The notes under the pieces were generated by a model. That model saw only the letters and a program-made list of their open reading frames with translations, had not been told where the DNA came from and made no database searches. Shown one piece after another: positions 47,246-59,507 of a stretch of 64,000 bases of DNA. Position 1 is the stretch's first letter, and each line of letters starts with the position of its first letter. Made by a program: the position numbers and the translations under genes. Source of the DNA: Delphinus delphis (Eukaryota > Chordata > Mammalia > Artiodactyla > Delphinidae). The stretch lies in the NCBI RefSeq assembly GCF_949987515.2, contig NC_082689.1:10593501-10657500 (forward strand). Direction: 5' to 3'.

Positions 47246-48515
47246 GAATAGACTTCTGAAATGGTGGTATGAGGAGTTCCATAGATCCTTATCCCGGTGA
47301 AACAATCATAACTGGTGAAAATTGTATTATGAAAATAAGTCAATTACTTAATGTCACTAGAAATTGTCCCAAGGGCCTACAACAAATGAAAAAGCATTCA
47401 TTTAAGAACATCTACTAAATATTAATAGGAGCAGCAAGAGTCTTTGGCATTTTTGCTATGACCGTCCTCACCCCCATTCCCAACACACACACAGACTCGA
47501 ATTAAGTGTAACAGAAATTCTATTCTGGGTACTTGTGGCCAATAACACATTACCCCCAACTCCCAGTCTAAGACTCACCTTGTATTTTGTAGATATATAT
47601 GCAGATCCTTAAGCAAACATCACGATCAGCATTTCTAGGTATGGCTAGGAAAAAAACCTACATCTCTCTTCACGGTTCCATGTTAGTTTTGTAAATGGAG
47701 AAAAAATAAATTATTGCAATAACACTTTTCTCTGACTTCTATTTTCTTCTGATACGTAGGCATGCAAAGTTATTTTTCTTAACCTGGAAAATGTTATTTA
47801 GCAAGAAATGGTGTGGAGAATTTGTCTAGTAATTGAATAAGATACTCTGTGATCAGTACAAAACTTTCTTTTCAAAAAAATCCTGAATAATTGCAATGAG
47901 CACTTTCTTATTCAGAAAATCACCTTTTCAACTACTTTAAAATATGTCCTGATCCTTGAAGAGCCTTGTGATTTCTGAAGAATCAAAACATCATGTTTTG
48001 ATAGTTGGCATAAATGAGTCATCTTTGGTCCAGCTGCTGGTGGAATGCAAGGAGACAGGAAAAGGAAGGCGTGCATCTAGCTAGTGTCTGGATGTACTCC
48101 TGTGGAAAAACTCACCAGGTGTCTGGAGGCTGCTGCAAGTTCCAAATACTTTGGGCAAGACTGGCTGCCAGATTAGAAATGGAACTGAACTCCTTCAAGG
48201 AAGCAGAGGCAGATAGGATTTATTCAGGTCTCTAGTTTGCCAATACATAACTGTGTCCTGGACAAAAATCCCCATCCATTAGCTGTGTAAACACGAATTT
48301 TAGTATTTCATCCTTGTAGTGCTGGAACTCTTAACATGATGACTATTGATGATATATTAAATGCTTGAAAATGAAGCTTGTAAGGTATAAGTTTCTGATC
48401 TCAAAAGCTGGAACTTTCCAAAAACATGGTATGTGGAAACCTATGCACATGCAACATAATTTGTTAAAAAGATAATAGATTTTGGAGATATCTAGATAAT
48501 ATTAGTGTTTTTATC
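47246..48515. other. Mostly unassigned; first part may be L1 5' flank
   Basis: 47250-47600 may be part of an old L1 5' region. The rest shows no repeat or gene. Confidence 0.35.
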
Positions 48516-48519
48516 TCTG

Positions 48520-48635
48520 CCTGCCAAGTCACAATCTGCCTACCTTTCAATTTTCTCACCTCTAAAATGGAAATAACATTTGCTGAATTGATTTGTAAAC
48601 CGCTTTGCAATGTCATGCAAATGTTAGCTGAGGGA
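48520..48635 (+). mobile_element. MIR SINE fragment
   Basis: 'ttctcacctctaaaatggaa', 'ataacatttgctgaattgat', 'ttgtaaaccgctttgcaatg', 'caaatgttagctg' follow the MIR 3' half. Confidence 0.7.
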
Positions 48636-48684
48636 AACAAATAGTTTTCAAAATTATATAATTCCCAAGCAGTGTATGTTTTTA

Positions 48685-48902
48685 TTTTTATTTATTTATT
48701 TTTTTTGCGCTACACGGGCCTCTCACTGTTGTGGCCTCTCCCGTTGCAGAGCACAGGCTCCGGACGCGCAGGCTCAGTGGCCATGGCTCACGGGCCCAGC
48801 CGCTCTGCGGGATGTGGGGTCTTCCTGGACCGGGGTACGAACCCGTGTCCCCTGCATCAGCAGGCAGACTCTCAACCACTGCGCCACCAGGGAAGCCCGC
48901 AT
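48685..48902 (-). mobile_element. CHR-type SINE, antisense
   Basis: T-rich tail at left, then 'gcgctacacgggcctctcac', 'agcacaggctccggacgcgc', 'gaacccgtgtcccctgcatc' (B box) and 'aaccactgcgccaccaggga' (A box, head). A 12-bp duplication (tgtatgttttta) lies at 48673-48684 and 48903-48914. Confidence 0.97.
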
Positions 48903-48914
48903 TGTATGTTTTTA

Positions 48915-49892
48915 GTTAGTTAGTAATGAGGATGCAAAACCAAAATCTCTGAAAGGACTCCCTTTTGCTGTGCTCATTTTTCAATAAATTAATCTCATGC
49001 AAGAAAGCTCTCTTCTTTGTCCAGCTTCATCTTCTCTCAGTCTATGGCCTCCCCCTTAAAATCCTTTCCATCATACAGAGGTTGTCATCACAGTATTTGT
49101 GCCTTGACTGGGGATTCTGTGACAGTCAGTCACGGATGTTCCATTGACCAGACACAGGATCAAAGATAAGACAAACTCTCAGCTCCTTTACCTTCACCCA
49201 GATTTCTACCTGCCCCTTCCCCCTCCTTCTTCTGGAGCACCACATTTGTGATTTGGTTTTGTCTTCACATTCAATTCACACAGCACTTGTCACACCATAA
49301 ATTTAGCTTACAGGCCAGTGAGGTCAAAACAGAGGTGGTATCACCTGCCTCATATTTTTCATCCAGCTAACAGAATATCCTCAAACTGCTTTCCTAACTG
49401 AGGCAGCTGCCCTAATTAGCAGCCCTGATTTTATGATCTTTCCTGGTCAAACATTTTTTATATTACTTTCAGCAGCAATATTTGATTCATTTTTTTTTAA
49501 ATTGCAGAATGTAGAAGAAATACTATAAAAGATCAAGATATTCTGAGAGATCTTGATGTGCTATTGATGTCCAGATGACATTTTTTTCCAAAATTTTGGA
49601 CTTTAACAAATTATACTTTTATAAAATGATGAAAAGGTCAGATTCCAGTGTATTTTTCTATGAAAAATCAATTACCCATCTAGAAGTTCAGATTCCGATC
49701 TTAAGGCTACAAGATGTTTTCTTTTAAATGCCCCTGGAATAATGTATTTTAGCCTTGAAGCCACCTCCTCCGGTCAGAGGATTGGGTGAACACACCACTC
49801 TATACTGCCATGGAGGAAATTGATTCTGTTCTAAGTCAAATTGTGATGAAGAACCTTTAGTGGACACCTGCATATCGTGGCTTATAGCCTTG
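48915..49892. other. No recognised gene or repeat
   Basis: Unassigned. No ORF of note. Confidence 0.4.
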
Positions 49893-50055
49893 TTACTTAC
49901 AGTGTGGTCCAAGGTTTGGTAGCATCAGCATCAGCTGGGATCTTGCCAGATACACAGATGATAAGGACCCACCTCTGACCTACTGAACCAGGGCCTGCAT
50001 TTTAACAAGGCCCCTGGAGCTTTATGTACATTCAAGTCTGACTCCTGTTGGTTTG
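49893..50055 (+). mobile_element. MER20-like hAT-Charlie element
   Basis: 'cagtgtggtccaaggtttgg', 'tagcatcagcatcagctggg', 'ccacctctgacctactgaac', 'cagggcctgcattttaacaa' follow MER20 order. Confidence 0.75.
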
Positions 50056-50960
50056 GAGGGCTCTTTGCATATGAGATACCATAGGAAATTCTCAGAAATT
50101 TGAAGTTAGAAAGAATACTTCATAAGAATTAAAAGTCTTAAGATAACTGGTGATATAAAAAATCATTAAATATATGTTATGTCAGCTGATGTGACTCAAT
50201 TGTAAACTCAAGTGCTCAGACTCTATATCTCTGGCTGAGAGAATAACTATCATGGATTATGCCATTCAGATATCACCTAACTCAAATCTTGCGTAATTTA
50301 CTTCCATTTTAAAAATAAGGAAGTTGTGGTAAAACTGAAAGAATAGTATTATATAAATGGAATTTATTCATTTACAGACAAAAATTCATTGAGCTCTTGT
50401 TATCTGCCATATACAGGGTTAGTCACTGAAAATGAAAGATCAAGAAAATATGAATTTTGTCCATATTAAACTCTTAGTTTAGTTAGGAAGTCAGAAAAGT
50501 AAAAGATTATTAAAATATAATATCATAAATTCCCTTCTAGAGGGAATCACAGGATACTTAATTCACAGGATACTTAGTAGGGGACCATACAGGAGGAGCT
50601 CTCACAGTACCATGCTGAGATGGGGTGTTTGTTTGGGGGGTCCACATGAATAGGAGAAATTTTTAACATTCACAATGAAGGCCACAGCTAGAAGGGTCTT
50701 TAGAAATATGAAGGCTGTTTTTTAAGACAAAAAATTCAGGACATGTAATTTATCAAGTACTATTTTATGTCTGAATACAAAGGAACAGTGTATTTTCAAA
50801 AAAGTTGCCCTAGAACATCTAAATATATTTAATATTGAATCTGGCTCAGTTACAGAATTGTTCTATAGGTCTTTGTCTAGAAAATTGGAAAGAGTGGTAG
50901 TGATTTTCTATGTAGAGGGACCACCTTAGTTGAATTCATGGGGTTTGAGAGAATACTGTT
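50056..50960. other. No recognised gene or repeat
   Basis: AT-rich with short direct repeats such as 'cacaggatacttaattcacaggatactta' in two halves near 50548-50577. No gene. Confidence 0.4.
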
Positions 50961-51560
50961 TCATTCATTTATTCATTCATTCAGTGTAACACATTGATTG
51001 AGCCCCTACTACACACTAGACACTGACAATAGTCAGCAAAATAGTGCCTCTGCTTCCATGAGGCCTATAATATAGTAGGGGAGACATACAATAAATTAGT
51101 AAATATATGACATGAAAGCTGGTGGTATGTGGTATAAAATGTTTAAAGGCCAAAGGAATAAAGTTATGGGGAAGCAGTACTATTTTAGGCATGGGTGTCA
51201 GAGAAGGTCTCTAGAGAGGAAGGGACATTGACCTGAGAAGAAGCGAGGGAGGGGGATATAGAGAAATCTGGAAGACGACCATAGCAGGGAAGAGTGTCCC
51301 TCGTGTATTTGATGTGTTGCTAGGAGGCCTGGGGTAGGGTGATCAAGGTAGAGAGAGAATAGATGAGAGCAGAGATGTAGCTGGGGTGGGAGTTGAGGAT
51401 GGATCACAAAAGGCCTGGGTGGTCATTGTAAAGACTTCAAAATTTACTCTGAGTTAAGACAGGCAGCCAATGGATGGTTTGACCAAAGGAATGAAATATG
51501 TTATATACTACAAGGATAACTCTGATTGCTAATGTGGAGAACAGATTGTAGCCTAAACGA
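50961..51560 (-). mobile_element. L2-like LINE, antisense
   Basis: 'tttattcattcattcagtgt', 'ttgattgagcccctactaca', 'cactagacactgacaatagt', 'agtaggggagacatacaata' read as an inverted L2 3' end. Similarity to old LINE-type sequence continues ('cagagaaggtctctagagag', 'gataactctgattgctaatg') to about 51560; this right part is less certain. Confidence 0.65.
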
Positions 51561-51599
51561 TGCAAGTAAATACAAAAGATTTTTCAGTATGGAAAAAAA

Positions 51600-52820
51600 T
51601 GACAAGTATGAGCTTTTTACAAGAAAATCACATTTATTGTAAATGCAAAAATACAGACATGTTAAAATCAAAAAGTTAAAAGAGCTATCTTGGAAACACT
51701 AAGCAAGAGAAAGCTGCTGTGGCTATATTAGTATTTAGAGGATATTTAAATTAGATATTTAAAGGAAATATTACTAGAGAAAAGACAAGACTGATACCTC
51801 ATAGTGACAGAAATGCCGATTCCACAATAAGGTATAATTATAATAACAGTAGAATATACTATAGATAAAAACATATGGTTGAATATGCAAATCCACAAAT
51901 GCAGTTGAAGATTTTACTACTCTTTTTTATCAATACTGAATAGAAAAACCTGATAAATTAGTAGATATAAAAAATAGTTGAACAACACTACCAAACGACT
52001 TCATCTAATTGACACATATGTACCTCTATACCCACCATTGCAGAATTCTTTCACATGCACCTGAAACACTTATTGATATATTCTATAAGCTGGACCATAT
52101 AACTCCTCATTAAATTTCAAGGGATCAAAATCAAATAGAGTATGTTCTTGTACCACAGTGCAGATAAATTAGCAATGTAACAGAAATACATGTGAAAATT
52201 CCCAAATAATTGAAAATTAAATGACACATTTCTAAATAACCCAAGGATCAAAGAAAAAAACAAATTGATATATTTAACTATATTCAAGATGGAAGTTAAA
52301 AAATATGATATATCAAAAATTGTGTGGGATGAACTGGAAATGTAATTAGAGGGAAAATTAGCCATATGCCTGATTAGAAACAAAGTGCTTAAAATCAATG
52401 ATATAAACTTTAACCTTGAGTAACTAAAAAAGGAAGAGCAAATTAAATCCAATGTAAGGGGAAGAATGAAAATAATACAAACAACAGAGAGATTTAATGA
52501 AACATAAGACAGAAAACAACAGAAAAGAATCAACAGAATAAAACAGTTGGTTTATATAACAAACTAATAAAACTAATCAATGCCTAACTAGTTTAATTAA
52601 GAAATAGAAAACAGAAATTATAGTATTGATAATAAAATGGGAAACATTATTATATAACCTATAAGCATTAAAAGGACACAAAAAATTATTTAAAACCTTA
52701 AGCCAATAAACTCAACAACTTTGTTGAAGTTCCTTTTCAAGGAACACAAATTACCAAAACTGATAGAAGAGGAAACAGGAAATCTGAATAGTCCAATATT
52801 TATTAAAGAAGTTAAATCCA
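51600..52820 (+). mobile_element. Old L1 ORF2 region, left part
   Basis: 'gctgtggctatattagtatt', 'aatagttgaacaacactacc', 'atctaattgacacatatgta', 'aattagagggaaaattagcc' match the endonuclease and early RT zone of L1 ORF2. Frames are destroyed. Interrupted at 52820 by a SINE and continuing at 53161. A 138-codon minus-strand ORF (52117-52533) is its antisense shadow. Confidence 0.75.
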
Positions 52821-53145
52821 GGGCTTCCCTGGTGGCGCAGTGGTTGAGAGTCTGCCTGCTAATGCAGGCGACACGGGTTCGAGCCCTGGTCTGGGAGGAT
52901 CCCACATGCCGCAGAGCAACTAGGCCCATGAGCTACAACTACTGAGCCTGTGCGTCTGGAGCCTGCGCTCCGCAACAAGAGAGGCCACGATATTCAGAGG
53001 CCCGCGCACCGCGATAAAGAGTGGCCCCCGCTTGCCACAACTGGAGAAAGCCCTCGCGCAGAAACGAAGACCCAACACAGCAAAAATAAATAAATAAATT
53101 ACTAAACTCCTACCCCCAACATCTTCTTTAAAAAAAAAAACAAAC
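52821..53145 (+). mobile_element. Long-form CHR SINE with extra 3' transduced sequence
   Basis: SINE 52821 to about 53100: head 'gggcttccctggtggcgcag', B box 'ggttcgagccc', long body with 'gtggcccccgcttgccacaa' and the tail 'aaaaataaataaataaa'. Then come 29 bp foreign to the SINE (53101-53129) and a second A11 tract (53130-53140). The exact 15-bp duplication (aagaagttaaatcca) at 52806-52820 and 53146-53160 encloses both, so SINE and extra segment entered together. Confidence 0.9.
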
Positions 53146-53160
53146 AAGAAGTTAAATCCA

Positions 53161-54060
53161 CAATTAAAAACTTTCCCCAAAGAAGCCCAGATGGCTTTCA
53201 CCGGTGAATTCTATCAAACCTTCAGGTAACAAATAGTAACAATCTTACCTCAACCATAAAAGAAAAATTATATAGATATATATATTTGACTTCAGCAAAA
53301 TTAAAAGGTTCACTTATCAAAGGACCCAAATTAAATGAATAACAAAGCCACAGGCTGCAGAATATTCTTAGTCATACGTGTATCTGACAAAGGGCTGGTA
53401 TCCTGAATGTACAAGGAACTCCTACCAAGTGATTGATAGACTTCATCTAGGCTTGGAGCCCTCCCTATGTTAAGTTTTTCAGCAGTTTCTTATAAAGTTA
53501 AACATGCTTTTATCATATGACTTGGAAATTCCATCTCTATGCATTTACCTGAGCAAGAAGAAAATACAGAGCCACGTATACAAAAAAATTTTTTTGCGCA
53601 AGAGTGTTCATAGCAGCCTTTTTAAAAAATAAAAAATGACAAATGACCATACAGATACTAGATAAACAAAAGGTGGCCTATTCATAGAATGGGATACTAC
53701 TCAGCAACAAAAAGGAATGAATTACTGACATGCGGAACAACCAGGATGAATCACAGAACATGTCACTGAGCCTAAGAAGTCAGACACATATGAGTAGATA
53801 GTGCACGAGCCCATTTATGTGAACTCCAAAACAGCCAAAACTAGTCTCTGATGCTAGAAAACAGTACAGTGATGGTCTACGGCAAGGCAGGGGTTCAATG
53901 GGGAGGCAGCAGACGGGAACCTTCTGGGTTGATGGAAATGTCCATTACCTCGTTTTGGCTGGTTGTTATATACAGTTGTCAAAACTCATCTCGCTGAGCA
54001 CTCAAGAGCACTTCATTTCCTTTAACGTAAATTAAACTTCAATAAAGAAGAACAATTTCC
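53161..54060 (+). mobile_element. Old L1 ORF2 region and 3' UTR, right part
   Basis: Continuation after the SINE: 'cagatggctttcaccggtga', then 'gacaaagggctggtatcctg', 'gggatactactcagcaacaa', 'ccttctgggttgatggaaat', 'ttaaacttcaataaagaa'. There is a jump between the RT start and C-terminal zones near 53255, so the centre is deleted. Non-coding. Confidence 0.75.
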
Positions 54061-54910
54061 TTTTGTCTCATAGGGAATCTATTCCCCTTTCTTCAAAAAC
54101 TTGCTCCCCCAGATTCTCTAATACAATTACATAATAAGCAAATAACAACAACAACAAATTCTATTGGTCGACTATGATATAATCCACTTCAGAGTACAGA
54201 GATGTCATACTTCTATATTTGTACACATTCTGAGAGTTTAGTAATTTTCATCTCTCCACACAGTGAGACGTACAGTGTTAATCGTCTCAAATTCATAGCC
54301 ACTTTCCAAGGCTACTTTTGAGCTCACTCTGAGCTAAAGCCCAGTGGGATTTTATGTCTCTCGCTGAAATGCCACATCAAAAAGCTGAACTAGAACATAA
54401 ACAGGAGCACCAGAGGACTGGCTCTGTCTACTAACGCAGACACTGTTTAAAACCTAAGTTTGAAGTGGCCAATTTAAGCTCTGGAAGGTTGGCGCAGGTG
54501 GGGCTTTGGTTGAGGACCGCAGAAGAAGGGGAAAGTATTGTGTGTACACACGAGGAAATTAGTGTGTTTCTTCTCATTTGACTCTACTGTTTCTTTTTAG
54601 TTCTCCCCCACTTAAAATATTATCACCAAACCTCAAGGAGGAGCCGTCATCACATAGTTTCTCACTGGCTCTTCCCTCATTGCAAGCAAAACTAACATTG
54701 CAGTTTTCCTGTCTGTTGCTTCTTTGGTTTGCTCCCCAAATTACACCTAATATTTCAGTGACCTTGGAGGGCAGTGGTCAGTGAATCACACAAAACCCAT
54801 TTTCTACCACGAGCTGGGACTCATTTCCTCTCTCCTCACACAGAAACTACTTTGCTATAAGTGAGGAACTTTGATATTATCTATACTATTTAATTCCTTT
54901 TAAAAAAATG
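54061..54910. other. No recognised gene or repeat
   Basis: Unassigned. A short (AAC)n run lies near 54149-54160. Confidence 0.4.
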
Positions 54911-54917
54911 CTAGCAT

Positions 54918-55039
54918 GGGAATTCCCTGGTGGTCCAGGGGTTAAGACTCAGTGCTTTCACTGCGGGAGCCCGGGTTCTATCTCTGGTCAGGGAACTAAG
55001 ATCCTGCAAGCCTGGCAGTGTGGCAAAAAAAAAAAAATT
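54918..55039 (+). mobile_element. CHR-family SINE, short form
   Basis: 'gggaattccctggtggtcca', 'gggagcccgggttctatctc' (B box altered), 'agggaactaagatcctgcaa', 'gtgtggc' and an A13 tail. Imperfect duplication ctagcatg/ctggcatg at 54911-54918 and 55040-55047. Confidence 0.93.
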
Positions 55040-55109
55040 CTGGCATGAAACATGAAATAGTGTTCTGAGTCCATTAATGCATTTCAACCTATAGTTTGAA
55101 AAATATGCT

Positions 55110-55330
55110 CTAAGGTTTTACTCTCCAACGTGGTACCCAGTAGTCTAATATGGCTACTTAAATTTAAATTAATTAAAATTAAATGAAATTAAAATTTCAG
55201 TCCTGTAGTTGCACTGTGGGCATTCAAGAACTCAGCGGTCACATGTGGCTGGTAGTTTCCATATTTGATAGCACGGATATAATATATTTCCCTCATTACA
55301 GAAATTCCTACCGAAGATTGCTACTCTAAA
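55110..55330 (+). mobile_element. Nonautonomous hAT-type DNA transposon fossil
   Basis: 'aatatggctacttaaattta', 'aattaattaaaattaaatga', 'tcagcggtcacatgtggctg', 'gtagtttccatatttgatag' match an old mammalian hAT-Charlie-related element with 'cacatgtggct' arms. Family name not certain. Confidence 0.65.
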
Positions 55331-58300
55331 GCAACTATAATTATACTCACTTTTGAAGGATAAGACAGAACATGTTCATCATCATGGTATTTCAGGCAGA
55401 AAACAAAGTCTCTGATTAGAGACTCGTTCTTTACTTTGTTGCCCTTACTTAAAATACTGTGAAACACTAAACATTTTTGCTGACTTTTATGATTACCTCG
55501 GTGTTTAAAGTCTCATTATTTTTTACGTTGATGTACACATACAAATATAACTAAAGGAGCACTCTGAGAATCAGAAGCCAGATTCCATGGTCAGTTAGAA
55601 CTTCCTCTATGATTCTATGGTACAGAATTCATGGGTTCAGTAAACACTGTTAATATTAAAGCAACATTGGTTTAAATGCTCAAATGCAGTGATTCTTGAA
55701 GGATGGATGAAGCTCCAAAACTTACATTTATTAAAAAACAAAAACAAAAGGAGTGGACCTAGGGAGTAATTATTAAGAATGTAGTGGTGTCTGGCACCTG
55801 TTTTTTTTTTTACAAACTCTGGATGATTCTGATTTCACCACCACTGATAGGATATATTTGCATATCAGAGTATATTAAAGCGATTTTAAAGATAAAAGGT
55901 TTCTTGCATCTACTAATATTAGAGGAGAGTTCTTCTCCTCCATTCTTCATGTTTCCTGAAAGGGGAGGAAACTTCTGTTGCCTCAGAGGGAGGGTAATGA
56001 ATGGGAAGAACATTTCTGTTCTATTTCATTTTACTACCATTCTCATTTCTCCCTGTGAGGGGAAGAATGACTTTTCTGACTGGTGACATTGGGAGGAAAA
56101 AAAAAATCAGCTTACATGTCTCAGCCCTTTCAAGATTTTCTATCACTTTGTGAAAGGCTGGTCTCTAAGGACACATATCTTCTCTGCTGATCAGTCCCAT
56201 AGTCTTATCAGGGTATGTCAGGGAGCCCCTCTGTGATCAATGCTCAAGCCACATTATCAATTCAACCTTATTCACAGTAGGGATAGTATTTGCCCCTCAT
56301 CCAATCGGTTCCAAACTCAAGAACTTGGCTCTCTCCAGCCCTAACTAACACGATGGCCAGGAATCAAACCCAGATCAGCTGCTTGGACGGCAGCCTGCTC
56401 AGCTCTATAGCTTGTTTCTTTGACATCTACCTGCCCTGGTGCACACACGCACATCACCACCACTTTGACACATAATTGCTTCCTATGCAAAAAAATGTCT
56501 CTCCCTTCCTTTCTCCTTGAACTGAAGAAGAATGCCTGAGGGGTGGGAGCTTCTTCCTCATGGTAAAGGCAGAAGCCATGCTTTGGTGTGTGGAAATTAT
56601 GGGGAACTAGTCTTTAGCTCAGTCTTTAGCACAACAAGAGCTCATATGCATGGAACAGTATGATTTTATAGCTTCTCACCACACCATACGATTAAGAACT
56701 AAATACTCACTGAAATGGATCAAATGGAAATCTGACATCAAATATTATTATTATTTTATGATGAAGGCAAGATTCTAGTGCCAAGCTTATAGACTTCTAG
56801 TGCACAGCTGAAAAATGCAGAGTTTTTTAGAATGTCAAAGCCTCTTTTCTTCCACTCGTCTTCCTGGAGTAATATTCCTTGTGTCTGAGACCTCAAACAG
56901 ACTTTCAGTTAAAAACCCAAATTCAGGACCTTTAATAAGAGGTTAACATTGAATAATTGTTAAAACCACCTGTGTTAAAGTTATTCCTGAGAATGAAAAG
57001 GTATCTTCAAATGTCAGTTAGTTCAACTTCACAGGAATCCTGAAAGGAAATACAGCCAGTACATAAAGAATTGTCTCTCCCGACCCCTTAACCCCCCATC
57101 CGAGGGTTTTCCTATGGGAAATACCAAATTCATTTTATAATGGCTCATCACTCATTGTCAGTTCTTCTGATAGGGCTGTTTTGGCATTAAATTCACATTG
57201 TGTACATCTTTAACAGCAGCCCAAAGTGAGAGAATCCAGATGCTTTACGTGACAGCACTAATAAGACTATGCCCAGAAGGTAAACAAGAGCGCTTCACAT
57301 TTCTGTGCCCTCTACAAATGGTTATCAGATGAGAGCCAAAGTCCTTGCAACAGCCCTTGTGCTCTTTTCCCTTTCAGCTGGAAACGTCATAGTCTAGAGC
57401 AGCAGAAAGTTTCACAAAGCTTATCTGATTTCTGGTTCAGAGACCCATTAAAAAAAATAAAAAAGAGGACATCAATCAATCTATTTTGAATAAGGTCAAT
57501 ACAGAAGCTGACAAGGAGACGTTGGGTGCAGAGATTAGACTTGAAAATTAAATCAGAAGCCTCTGTTAGGGAATCATCACATGTACACATGTACATTTAG
57601 AATATGTACACAGTTTAAGCATAGTTGTCCCATAGGTGCATGTCTTATTTACATGGTATATATACGTGTTACAACTATATCCTGCATGTCCGTTGTATTC
57701 AGAGGTATAATATATGCAGCAATTGGGAGCCCAATTTTTTAAAAATGTCAGAAGTAAGCTTGAAATTTCAAATTTTTTTTCCATTTTTCAAGACCAATAC
57801 ATTCAACAGCACCCTTTCCACCACCTCCTCCCCATAACAATGTCATAAGTAATATCTAATTTGAAGCAATTTTATAAGGATTATATTGAGGCAAAGATGT
57901 AAAACACACAGCAAAGTTCGATTAGCATCGAACACATAGTAGCCATGCATTAATTGTACATTTTTTTAAAACATGAAGAGGTAGTCAAGGCCAAAAAGGA
58001 ATCTATATTAGATCACTTGGATACAGAGGAGTATTTTCCATTAAAAATATCTTTGTACTTGGACTTCAGAAAAATAATCTCTTAAAATTTTTGTACTCTA
58101 TAAACCCAAAGTTTTCTGTAGTTTTTGATTTATCATAATAATTTTCTCTGTTACTATATAATGCCTTACTGTACTAATGACCTTATAATCCAACAATATT
58201 ATATCAATTACTTTTTAAAATCTCCAATTGAAAAATTATGAACTTGAACTGTAGGAATGGTTCAAATTTGATAAATGTTGGTGGGAACAGTTTTTGGTCA

Positions 58301-58790
58301 TCTCTAATATAGATCTGAGACATTTTGTTCTAAAACCTATTTGAATTCCATATTAAAAGTAATTTCTTTTCTTTTCCCCTAACATTACAGATTTTAAAAA
58401 TTTACAAGGGAGCTGAAAATTGCCTCTTACACTTTAAAAATCAATAAAATTCATGAATATCAAATAAAGTCATAGCCCAAAGGATATCTACTGAATACCG
58501 GTTAGGGCATTCTGTTTTGGGACCTGAAAATTAGACTCCGACCACTGAAATAAATCAATAGTAATCAAACTATGATTTGGCAATGACTCCAAACAGTGCA
58601 GCTCTAAGGGAAACCATGGAGAATACAAAGATTCTATTTAATATCTTAATGACTTGTGCTCTTCTCCAATTCAGAGGACCTAGTTCAAGTTCCTCATGTG
58701 TTTATACTTTACCCTTTAGCTACCAAATCTCCTCTTGGTAAAGGATCGATAATAAATTCCTATTTATTAAGATGCACATTTCAGTTTAGA
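55331..58790. other. Long low-repeat stretch
   Basis: No transposon recognised. 57,150-57,560 is repeat-free and looks like a conserved noncoding element. A pyrimidine-rich 'cccgaccccttaacccccca' lies at about 57079. ORFs up to 100 codons (55784-56086) have no domain. A tRNA-like or exon structure was not found. Confidence 0.4.
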
Positions 58791-58794
58791 AGCA

Positions 58795-58965
58795 TATCTG
58801 GTAGTGGTTAATTGCTCTGGATTTGAAAAGATTTCAAAACCCAGAGTTTCCACTTATTAGCTGTGTCTGTGTCACATAACGTCTTCAGATTATTGAAAGG
58901 ACTCACAAAACTTCTCAAACGTATACTCAGTGCAAGGCTGTAATAATATCAAAGGATGTGACATA
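58795..58965 (+). mobile_element. MIR SINE
   Basis: 'gtagtggttaattgctctgg', 'aacccagagtttccacttat', 'tagctgtgtctgtgtcacat', 'aacgtcttcagattattgaa' follow a full MIR in sense orientation, heavily diverged. Confidence 0.7.
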
Positions 58966-58997
58966 AAAAACAACATTGCTCCACTTTATTGTTCTTT

Positions 58998-59173
58998 AGT
59001 TAATTAATTAATTTTTGGCTGCGTTGGGTCTTTGTTGCCGCACGCCGGCTTTCCCTAGCTGAGGCAAGCGGGGGCTACTCTTCCTTGTGGTGCACTGGTT
59101 TCCCATTGTGGTGGCTTCCCTTTGTTGCAGAGCATGGGCTCCAGGCACGCGGGCTTCAGTAGCTGTGGCACGG
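58998..59173 (-). mobile_element. CHR-type SINE, antisense, head lost
   Basis: Starts at the A-rich tail reversed ('ttaattaattaatttttggc'), then 'tgcgttgggtctttgttgcc', 'gcgggggctactcttccttg', 'agagcatgggctccaggcac', 'ttcagtagctgtggcac'. The tRNA-like head is missing; at 59173 the sequence passes without spacer into MER1. Confidence 0.92.
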
Positions 59174-59507
59174 GACCCCCGGGCCGTGGACCAGTACCGG
59201 TCCTGAGCCTGTTAGGAGCCGGACCACACAGCAGCAGGTGAGTGGTGGGCGAGCAAGCGAAGCTTCATCTGTATTTACAGCCGCTCCCCATCGCTCGCAT
59301 TACCGCCTGAGCTCCACCTCCCATCAGCATTATGGTGAGTTGTATAATTATTTCATTATATATTACAATGTAATAATAATAGAAATAAAGTGCACAATAA
59401 ATGTAATGCACTCGAATCATCCCAAAACCATTCCCCCTACGCCCCATCTGCGGAAAAATTGTCTTCCATGAAACCGGTCCCTGGTGCCAAAAAGTTGGGG
59501 ACCACTG
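59174..59507 (-). mobile_element. MER1-type hAT-Charlie element, antisense, one end lost
   Basis: 'gggccgtggaccagtaccgg', 'aagcttcatctgtatttaca', 'gccgctccccatcgctcgca', 'tattacaatgtaataataat', 'agaaataaagtgcacaataa', 'aaaccggtccctggtgccaa' match a MER1B-size element. The right terminal inverted repeat 'gttggggaccactg' is intact at 59494-59507. The left terminal repeat is missing where it meets the SINE. Confidence 0.88.

Noticed and set aside
52117..52533. 138-codon minus-strand ORF rich in Leu, Ile, Phe and Ser
   Set aside because: It is the antisense of an A-rich old L1 ORF2; the hydrophobic look comes from T-rich codons, not from a membrane protein.
57625..57784. Cys/Tyr/His-rich short ORFs on both strands
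   Set aside because: Short, overlapping and without pattern spacing of a zinc-binding domain.
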